Below, one piece after another: positions 1-5,039 of a stretch of DNA of 6,827 nt. Under the pieces are notes generated by a model. It was given only the letters and a program-made list of their open reading frames with translations. It was not told the origin of the DNA and searched no databases. The position numbers and the translations under genes were made by a program. The stretch spans positions 1-6,827 of the forward strand of contig JALORV010000030.1 in NCBI GenBank assembly GCA_025458735.1, read 5' to 3'. Each line of letters opens with the position of its first letter. Within the stretch, counting starts at the first letter, position 1. This DNA is from Burkholderiaceae bacterium (GTDB lineage: Bacteria > Pseudomonadota > Gammaproteobacteria > Burkholderiales > Burkholderiaceae).

Positions 1-285
1 CCAGCTGAACACCACGTCGTCGCCGGTCTGCGCCTCGATGTACTGGCGGATGTGGCGCTCCAGCATCTCGTCGGCCATGCGCGGCTGGCGCGGCTGCCCC
101 AGCAACTCTTCCTTGTGCAGGTAGTAGCAATAGGTGCAGTCGAGATTGCACATGGACCCGACCGGCTTGACCATCGCATGGAAGCGATGCTTCATGCCCG
201 GGGGCAAGGGCTGCAGCGCCACCGTCGGCTCTTCGTGCCGGGTGGACCTGGGCGGCGCAACGATCTTCAGCGGTTCGGACGACAT
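1..285 (-). CDS. Anaerobic sulfatase-maturating enzyme-like radical SAM protein, N-terminal 95 residues (partial)
   Basis: Reading the minus strand from the ATG at 285-283 gives 95 open codons that run off the left edge. Residues 38-55 read MVKPVGSMCNLDCTYCYY. This contains the radical-SAM CxxxCxxC signature (Cys46, Cys50, Cys53), which binds the [4Fe-4S] cluster that cleaves S-adenosylmethionine. The flanking KPxGxxCNLxCxYCYY pattern is typical of anaerobic sulfatase-maturating enzymes (anSME). These oxidise an active-site Cys or Ser of a sulfatase to formylglycine in the cytoplasm. The visible part ends at VVFSW, just where family members usually continue with a GGEP motif. The C-terminal SPASM domain, with its auxiliary clusters, would lie outside the window. 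The start is uncertain: the only SD-like bases (GAGAAG, 294-289) sit just 3 nt before the ATG, and Met31 (195-193) is an alternative that would drop a Pro-rich leader. The gene diverges from the transport operon. A different SPASM-family maturase is possible but less likely. Confidence 0.88.
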   Translation of the reverse strand, partial: MSSEPLKIVAPPRSTRHEEPTVALQPLPPGMKHRFHAMVKPVGSMCNLDCTYCYYLHKEELLGQPRQPRMADEMLERHIRQYIEAQTGDDVVFSW

Positions 286-394
286 GCGCTTCTCGGGTTC
301 GGGGTGATGCGAAAGTACGTGTGCAGAGTATCCGACCGAAGGCGCCGGAGCGTCGCCGGCCAAGCGTCTCGACCACTTTTGCGGCCTGCGGAAT

Positions 395-414
395 TCCGAT
401 AGACCGTGATCGGA
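395..414. promoter_or_regulatory. Inverted repeat TCCGAT-N8-ATCGGA, candidate operator
   Basis: Two perfect 6-bp half-sites (395-400 and 409-414) flank an 8-nt spacer, for a 20-bp dyad in the divergent intergenic region, about 155 bp upstream of the barrel gene. The size suits a dimeric regulator such as a TetR- or LysR-type protein, but no regulator gene lies in the window. Function is inferred only from symmetry and position; dyads of this length also arise by chance. Confidence 0.35.
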
Positions 415-436
415 CCCTGCCAGAAACTGCGGTCCG
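411..436. promoter_or_regulatory. Inverted repeat CGGACC-N14-GGTCCG overlapping the first dyad
   Basis: Perfect 6-bp half-sites at 411-416 and 431-436 flank 14 nt. The left arm shares CGGA (411-414) with the right arm of the 395-414 dyad, so the two cannot both be fully occupied or both fold at once. The centres are 19 bp apart, close to two helical turns. The spacer also holds a direct CTGC repeat (417-420 and 427-430). It could be a second operator site or an alternative RNA stem if transcription starts upstream. Confidence 0.3.
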
Positions 437-555
437 CCTGCAGTCACCGATGCATCTGCAATCAGCGAACGCATCGATCTCTTCGGAATCTTCGTGTTCC
501 ACGCACCGCTGCAGGGCACCCGCAACCAGGACTCAACACAACAAGGGGCGCCCGC

Positions 556-559
556 GAGG
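556..559 (+). promoter_or_regulatory. Ribosome binding site of the DUF1302 gene
   Basis: GAGG lies 9 nt before the ATG at 569. It favours that start over the in-frame GTG at 494, which would add 25 residues in front of an otherwise normal signal peptide. Confidence 0.6.
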
Positions 560-568
560 CGCAGCATC

Positions 569-2452
569 ATGACCCACCAGAGACAAGCCACCGCACGTGG
601 CGCGAGACGCAGTCCCCTCCGGCCCACGGTGGCCGCCGCGGCAGTGATGTGCGCCTTGGGCGCCACGGGCGTCGCGCAGGCCTTCGACATCGACACCGGC
701 AACGAGAGTCTCAGCGCGCGCTGGGACAACACGGTGCGCTACAACCTCGGCTCGCGTGTCAGTGACCAGGACGCAGCCATCCTCAAGAACCCGAACGCCG
801 ACGACGGCGATCGCAACTTCGACAAGAACTCGCTGGTCACCAACCGGCTCGACCTGTTGTCCGAATTCGATCTCGTCTGGCAACGCAGATTCGGCCTTCG
901 GCTCAGCGCTGCCGGTTGGTACGACCAGGCCTATTCCAGCCTGGACAACACCAACACCGCGACCGCCAACACGCTGGTCAACGGCTTGCCGGTGGCGGGC
1001 GCGCTCAGCTCCTACACGAAGCGCTATGCGAAGGGTGCGTCGGCCGAAATGCTCGACTGGTTCGTCTTCGGCAACTTCGACGCCGGTGGTGTTCCCGTCA
1101 GTGCGCGCCTGGGCCAGCACACCGCCTACTGGGGCGAGAGCCTGCTGCTGGGCGGGCTGATCCACGGCGTCGCCTACGCGCAGAACTCGGTCGATGCCTG
1201 GAAGCTGCAGGCCACGCCGGGCAGCGAGGCCAAGGAATTCATCCGCCCGCGCGGCGGCCTCACGATCCAGGCGCAGCCGACGCATGAGCTTTCACTGGCC
1301 GCGCAGTGGTTCTACAACTGGCAGGCCGTGCGCTCGCCCGAGTCGGGCAGCTACCTGGCGGGCAGCGACCCGGTCACCTTCGGCGGCGACTCGCTGATCA
1401 GCGGGCCGAACCCGTTTGCCGCCGTGATTCCGGGCGCGCCCGCGGCCCTGCGGCTGTGGAACGCGCAGGCGGTGCCGAAGTCGCGCAACAGCGCAAGCCT
1501 GGGCGACTTCGGTATCTCCGCGCGCTGGAGCCCGCAGTGGCTCGACGGCACGCTCGGCTTCTATGGCCGCAATACCACCGACATCCTGCCGCAGCTGATG
1601 GTGACGCCGGGCGTGGCAACGCTGCCGGCGGCCACCTGCACGGCCATCGGTGGCACGGTGCTCGCGCCGACGACCTGCCTCGTCAACCCGAAGGCGACCA
1701 CCGTCGCCGACTTGCAGAAGTACGGCAAGGCCGGCACCTACCAGACGGCCTACGGCAACAACATCCAGCTCTACGGCCTGAGCCTGTCGAAGAACCTCGC
1801 CGGCGTCTCGGTCGGCAGCGAGCTGTCGTACCGGCAGAACATGCCGCTGGTCAGCGACGCCGTCTCGGTGGTGCCGGCGGCATTGGTACCCGGCATACCC
1901 GGCGCCATCGCCACCACGGCCGTGCCTGACAACTACGACACGCCCGCTGCGCGCGGCAACACCTGGCACGGTCTGATCAACGGCACCTACGTGGTGCCGC
2001 AGACGCCGCTGTTCGATACCGCCACCATCGCCAGCGAGCTGACCTGGATGTACCTGGACAAGGTCACCCAGAACGCCGCCGTGTACAAGGGCCGCTCCAA
2101 CTACGTCGGCATCGACAAGCCGACGAGCAGCTATTGGGGCCTGGGCGTCAACTTCACGCCGACCTGGTACCAGGTGCTGGCCGGCGTGGACCTGTCGATG
2201 CCCATGAGCTGGAACCAGGGCATCCGCGGCAACGCGGCCACCACCTTCGGCGGCAACAAGGGCACCGGCAGCTGGAGCCTGGGACTGGGCGCGACGATCC
2301 AGCAGACCTACCTCGTCAACCTGTCCTACGTGGACTATTTCGGCAAGTACGACACGAACCCCGCCACCGGCACGGCAACCGTCTTCAACGGCAGCAGCGC
2401 GGCGATCTCCGATCGCGGCTGGGTGTCGCTCACCTTCAAGACCACCTTCTGA
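569..2452 (+). CDS. DUF1302 family outer-membrane beta-barrel protein
   Basis: This 627-residue protein matches the DUF1302 family (about 600 residues), predicted to be outer-membrane beta-barrels; I recognise it by overall sequence style. Residues 1-38 form a signal peptide: a basic n-region with several Arg, a hydrophobic core (VAAAAVMCALGATG) and cleavage after AQA38. The mature start, FDIDTGNESLSARWDNTVRY, is typical of the family. The rest alternates aromatic and polar residues as in membrane strands, with long Gly/Ser/Ala-rich loops. It ends in LTFKTTF, and a final aromatic residue is the usual BAM-recognition signal. The mature protein has only two Cys (357 and 370), 12 residues apart in a low-complexity segment, probably a disulfide-closed loop. 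As the first gene of the operon, it likely gives the outer-membrane route or docking site for the system. Substrate unknown. The GTG at 494 is an alternative start but lacks a good SD. Confidence 0.88.
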   Translation: MTHQRQATARGARRSPLRPTVAAAAVMCALGATGVAQAFDIDTGNESLSARWDNTVRYNLGSRVSDQDAAILKNPNADDGDRNFDKNSLVTNRLDLLSEFDLVWQRRFGLRLSAAGWYDQAYSSLDNTNTATANTLVNGLPVAGALSSYTKRYAKGASAEMLDWFVFGNFDAGGVPVSARLGQHTAYWGESLLLGGLIHGVAYAQNSVDAWKLQATPGSEAKEFIRPRGGLTIQAQPTHELSLAAQWFYNWQAVRSPESGSYLAGSDPVTFGGDSLISGPNPFAAVIPGAPAALRLWNAQAVPKSRNSASLGDFGISARWSPQWLDGTLGFYGRNTTDILPQLMVTPGVATLPAATCTAIGGTVLAPTTCLVNPKATTVADLQKYGKAGTYQTAYGNNIQLYGLSLSKNLAGVSVGSELSYRQNMPLVSDAVSVVPAALVPGIPGAIATTAVPDNYDTPAARGNTWHGLINGTYVVPQTPLFDTATIASELTWMYLDKVTQNAAVYKGRSNYVGIDKPTSSYWGLGVNFTPTWYQVLAGVDLSMPMSWNQGIRGNAATTFGGNKGTGSWSLGLGATIQQTYLVNLSYVDYFGKYDTNPATGTATVFNGSSAAISDRGWVSLTFKTTF

Positions 2453-2456
2453 GGAG
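2451..2456 (+). promoter_or_regulatory. Ribosome binding site of the DUF1329 gene, overlapping the upstream stop codon
   Basis: GAGGAG sits 7 nt before the ATG at 2464, and its first two bases are the last two of the TGA ending the barrel gene. Terminating ribosomes therefore cover this site, so translational coupling of the two genes is likely. Confidence 0.75.
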
Positions 2457-2463
2457 CAATTCG

Positions 2464-3837
2464 ATGAACTTCACCAAGTCATGGCTGGCGCTGGCCGCCA
2501 CCGCTGCCATCACCTTCGTTGCCGGCTCCTCCTGGGCGGGCGTCTCGGCCGATGAGGCCAAGCAACTGGGTACCACGCTCACGCCCATTGGCGCCGAGAA
2601 GGCCGGCAACAAGGACGGCACGATTCCCGCCTGGACCGGCGGCATGACCACGCTGCCGCCCAAGTTCGAGAAGGGCAGCAACAAGCGCGTCGATCCCTAC
2701 GCCGACGAGAAGCCGCGCCTGGTGATCACCGGCAAGGATCTGGCCGCGCACGCCGACAAGCTGACCGAAGGCACCAAGGAGCTGCTCAAGCGCCACCCGA
2801 CGATGCGCGTCGATGTCTATCCGACGCACCGGCCTGCCTACTTCCCGACCCGCGTCGTCGAGAACACCCTCAAGAACGCCACCGGCGCAAAGATCATCGA
2901 CGACGGCCTGGGCACCGACAACGTGCTGCCAGGCTACCCGTTCGCCATCCCGAAGACCGGCAACGAGGTGATGTGGAACCACCTGATGAACTACCGCGGT
3001 CTGGGCTACACCGCGAAGTTCGACATCTGGAACGTTGATGCCTCCGGCCGGCCGACGCTGGCCACCACCGGCGAGGCCGCCTATGCCTGGCCGATGTTCG
3101 ATGCGAAGAAGACCGGGGTCATGAAGGAAACCGACCCGTTCTGGTACGTCAAGTTTCAGTACCTGGCACCGGCGCGCCGCAATGGCGAAGCCATGCTGGT
3201 GCACGACTCGGCCAACTCGCTGAAGCAGGGGCGTCGCGCCTGGCTATACCTGCCCGGCCAGCGCCGCGTGCGGCTTGCACCCGACATCGCCTACGACACC
3301 CCGAACCCGGGCTCGGCCGGCGCCAGCACCTATGACGACGGCTCGCTGTTCAACGGTGCGATGGACCGCTACGACTTCAAGCTGGTTGGCAAGAAGGAGA
3401 TGATCGTTCCGTACGGCAACTACAAGCTGACCTACTCGGCGAAGCCGGCCGATGTCACGCAGCCCAACCACATCAATCCCGACATGGTGCGCTGGGAACA
3501 GCACCGCGTCTGGGTCGTCGAGGCCAACCTGAAGCCCGGCAAGCGCCACATCTACGCCAAGCGCATCTTCTACATCGACGAGGACTCGTGGGTGACCGTG
3601 GCTTCCGACGCGTTCGACGCGCGCGGTCAGCTGTTCCGCTCGGGCTACTCATTCTCGTCGTTCAGCTACGACGTGCCGGCAATGTGGACCGACACGCAGG
3701 CCTTCTACGACTTCACCGGCGGCATGTACACGGTGCTCGGCCTCGCCGGCCCCTACCACGGCATCAAGTACATGACCGAGATGCCGGCCGAGACCTTCTG
3801 GTCGGCCGAGCAACTGTCCGGCACCGGCGTTCGCTGA
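2464..3837 (+). CDS. DUF1329 family periplasmic protein (LolA/LolB-like fold suspected)
   Basis: This 457-residue protein has the features of the DUF1329 family, often annotated as outer-membrane lipoprotein-sorting-like. A signal peptide covers about residues 1-25 (cleavage after SWA25 or VSA29). There is no lipobox; the protein contains no Cys at all, so it should be soluble in the periplasm. Family landmarks are the early segment LTPIGAEKAGNKDGTIPAWT (39-58), GYPFAIPKTGNEVMWNH (157-173), the basic stretch QGRRAWLYLPGQRRVR (255-270) and RIFYIDEDSWVTVASDAFD (367-385). From about 225 on, the strand-rich pattern is like the open half-barrel of LolA/LolB, which shields acyl chains. It lies 11 nt after the barrel gene with a coupled SD, so the two products are probably made together and may act as partners, one carrying a hydrophobic ligand to or from the other. 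The fold link is known for the family but cannot be proven from this sequence; the ligand is unknown. Confidence 0.88.
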   Translation: MNFTKSWLALAATAAITFVAGSSWAGVSADEAKQLGTTLTPIGAEKAGNKDGTIPAWTGGMTTLPPKFEKGSNKRVDPYADEKPRLVITGKDLAAHADKLTEGTKELLKRHPTMRVDVYPTHRPAYFPTRVVENTLKNATGAKIIDDGLGTDNVLPGYPFAIPKTGNEVMWNHLMNYRGLGYTAKFDIWNVDASGRPTLATTGEAAYAWPMFDAKKTGVMKETDPFWYVKFQYLAPARRNGEAMLVHDSANSLKQGRRAWLYLPGQRRVRLAPDIAYDTPNPGSAGASTYDDGSLFNGAMDRYDFKLVGKKEMIVPYGNYKLTYSAKPADVTQPNHINPDMVRWEQHRVWVVEANLKPGKRHIYAKRIFYIDEDSWVTVASDAFDARGQLFRSGYSFSSFSYDVPAMWTDTQAFYDFTGGMYTVLGLAGPYHGIKYMTEMPAETFWSAEQLSGTGVR

Positions 3838-3865
3838 GGCCAGCACCCGGCCTGTGCACTGAAAC

Positions 3866-3890
3866 GCCGGCGTGCGTCGCGCACGCCGGT
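3866..3890 (+). promoter_or_regulatory. Perfect 10-bp hairpin between the DUF1329 and YCF48-like genes
   Basis: CCGGCGTGCG (3867-3876) pairs perfectly with CGCACGCCGG (3880-3889) around a TCG loop, and a G-U pair at 3866/3890 can extend the stem. It begins 28 nt after the DUF1329 stop. No T-tract follows, so it is not a textbook intrinsic terminator. It could slow transcription, or protect the 3' end of a processed barrel/DUF1329 transcript. Confidence 0.7.
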
Positions 3891-3891
3891 C

Positions 3892-3907
3892 GGGCAGCGC
3901 CCTGCCC
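3892..3907 (+). promoter_or_regulatory. Second hairpin, GGGCAG-CGCC-CTGCCC
   Basis: A 6-bp perfect stem (3892-3897 with 3902-3907) and 4-nt loop start one base after the first hairpin. A weakly T-rich stretch (AATTTTC, 3914-3920) follows after 6 nt, too far and too short for a standard terminator. Partial termination is possible. Confidence 0.5.
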
Positions 3908-3927
3908 CCGATCAATTTTCATTCGAT

Positions 3928-3933
3928 GGAGGG
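3928..3933 (+). promoter_or_regulatory. Ribosome binding site of the YCF48-like gene
   Basis: GGAGGG ends 7 nt before the ATG at 3941. It decides between several in-frame starts: GTG 3872 lies inside the first hairpin, ATG 3926 overlaps this SD, and ATG 3956 would cut into the signal peptide. Confidence 0.75.
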
Positions 3934-3940
3934 CGCCGCT

Positions 3941-5020
3941 ATGCAGGTGCTGCGCATGTCGATCGTCGTGCTGGCCACGGCGTTCACTTTCAACGCGAGT
4001 TCGCTCGCCGCGGGCCCTGGATTCCAGGACCCGCTCGCGGTGCCGGCGCAGGCGTCCTCTTTGGCCGCACGCGGCCCGCTGCAGGGCGTGGCCCGCGCCG
4101 GCCAGCGCCTGGTTGCGGTCGGCCAGCGCGGTCACATCGTGCACTCGACCGACGGCGGCAGCACCTGGCGGCAGGCCAAGGTGCCGGTGAGTTCGGACCT
4201 GACGGCGGTGTTCTTCGCCAGCGAGCTCAAGGGCTGGGCGGTCGGGCACGACGGCGTGGTGCTGGCCACCACCGACGGTGGCCGGAACTGGACGCTGCAA
4301 CTCGACGGCCACCGCGCGAACGACCTTCTCGTGCGCCAGCTCGAGCAGCGCGCCCAGGCGCAGCCGCAAGCGGCCGAGCTGAAGACGCTGCTCGACGACG
4401 CGCGGCGCTACAAGGAACAGGGCGCCGACAAGCCCTTTCTCGACGTCTGGTTTGCCGACGAGAAAGTCGGCTGGATCGTCGGCGCCTACAACCTGATCTT
4501 TCGCACCACCGATGGCGGCCAGCACTGGGAGCCGTGGTTCGACCGCACCGACAACCCCAAGCTGCTGAACCTGCACGCGGTGGCGCAGGTCGGCGACGGC
4601 CTCTACGTGGTCGGCGAGAGCGGGCTGGTGTTGCGTCTCGACGCCGCCTCGCAGCGTTTCGTGGCCCGGCCCACGCCCTACAAGGGCAGTTTCTTCGGCG
4701 TCGTCGGCACACGGTCCACCGTGCTCGTGTACGGCCTGCGCGGCAATGCCTACGTCAGTGAGTCGGGCGGTGCCGCCTGGCAGAAAGTCGAGGCCGGCTT
4801 GCCGGTCACGATCGTCGCCGCAACGGCCTTGCCAGACGGCCGGCTGGCACTGGCAGACGCCAGTGGCCGGGTGGCGATCAGCAACGCCGAAGGGCGCGAC
4901 TTCAAGCCCGTTGCATTGAAGCCGGCGATGCCGCTGGCCGGCATGGCCGACGCCGGCGGCGGCAAGTTGGCCCTGGTGGGGCCCCGTGGTGTCGCGGTGA
5001 CCGCGCTGCCACCCAACTGA
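3941..5020 (+). CDS. YCF48-like (PSII-BNR type) seven-bladed beta-propeller, exported
   Basis: This 359-residue protein has a signal peptide (about 1-24, cleavage near LAA24|GPG). Seven repeats follow, each with a hydrophobic strand and a glycine turn: VAVGQRG (58), WAVGHDG (99), WIVGAYN (178), YVVGESG (222), LVYGLRG (262), LALADASG (302) and LALVGPRG (343). Asp-box/BNR motifs end the first three blades (STDGGSTW 69-76, TTDGGRNW 110-117, TTDGGQHW 189-196), and a degenerate copy ends the fifth (SESGGAAW 273-280). Residues about 121-165 form a charged, helix-prone insertion between blades 2 and 3. The family is named after YCF48/HCF136, a photosystem II assembly factor, but nothing here points to photosynthesis. 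Such propellers are also found beside RND transporters, where the role is unknown. It is probably a periplasmic scaffold or assembly factor for the transporter encoded 19 nt downstream. Sialidase activity is unlikely: the residues known for it are not apparent. Confidence 0.87.
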   Translation: MQVLRMSIVVLATAFTFNASSLAAGPGFQDPLAVPAQASSLAARGPLQGVARAGQRLVAVGQRGHIVHSTDGGSTWRQAKVPVSSDLTAVFFASELKGWAVGHDGVVLATTDGGRNWTLQLDGHRANDLLVRQLEQRAQAQPQAAELKTLLDDARRYKEQGADKPFLDVWFADEKVGWIVGAYNLIFRTTDGGQHWEPWFDRTDNPKLLNLHAVAQVGDGLYVVGESGLVLRLDAASQRFVARPTPYKGSFFGVVGTRSTVLVYGLRGNAYVSESGGAAWQKVEAGLPVTIVAATALPDGRLALADASGRVAISNAEGRDFKPVALKPAMPLAGMADAGGGKLALVGPRGVAVTALPPN

Positions 5021-5026
5021 CAGATT

Positions 5027-5032
5027 GAGGAG
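5027..5032 (+). promoter_or_regulatory. Ribosome binding site of the RND transporter gene
   Basis: GAGGAG lies 7 nt before the ATG at 5040, the same hexamer and spacing as for the DUF1329 gene. This strongly supports the chosen start. Confidence 0.75.
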
Positions 5033-5039
5033 CGCCGAC

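Larger units (their letters stand above)
286..568. other. Divergent intergenic region between the maturase and the transport operon
   Basis: These 283 bp separate two start codons that point away from each other, so promoters for both directions should lie here. I see no good sigma-70 pair and no sigma-54 -24/-12 site on either strand. The region holds two overlapping inverted repeats (395-414 and 411-436), a 5-bp inverted repeat with a 7-nt loop (344-348 with 356-360), an EcoRI-type palindrome (391-396) and an 8-bp palindrome GATGCATC (449-456). Short open frames cross it, but none has a credible SD or recognisable protein. Confidence 0.7.

Noticed and set aside
449..456. Palindrome GATGCATC and the GAATTC palindrome at 391-396 as regulatory sites
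   Set aside because: Palindromes of 6-8 bp are expected by chance in a region this long, and neither is repeated or placed next to a promoter-like element.
494..568. 25-residue N-terminal extension of the DUF1302 protein from the GTG at 494
   Set aside because: No SD before the GTG, and the extension would bury a normal signal peptide; the ATG at 569 has GAGG at suitable spacing.
52..572. Small plus-strand open frames over the maturase start and the intergenic region
   Set aside because: Part of this is antisense to the radical-SAM gene with its clear Cys motif. The remainder has no SD or protein features.
569..682. Twin-arginine (Tat) signal in the DUF1302 protein
   Set aside because: An Arg-Arg pair (13-14) is present, but it is followed by SPLR rather than the xFLK-like consensus, and outer-membrane barrels are exported unfolded by Sec.
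533..1285. Antisense frame of 250 codons opposite the start of the DUF1302 gene
   Set aside because: It covers the signal peptide and first strands of a well-supported protein and has no protein features of its own.
3866..3920. Operon-ending intrinsic terminator after the DUF1329 gene
   Set aside because: The hairpins lack an adjacent T-tract, and the next gene follows closely in the same orientation with a related envelope function. Partial termination is still possible.
3941..5020. Photosynthesis-related role or sialidase function for the propeller protein
   Set aside because: The YCF48 label reflects shared propeller repeats only. No photosystem genes are present, and Asp boxes are structural motifs found in many unrelated propellers.
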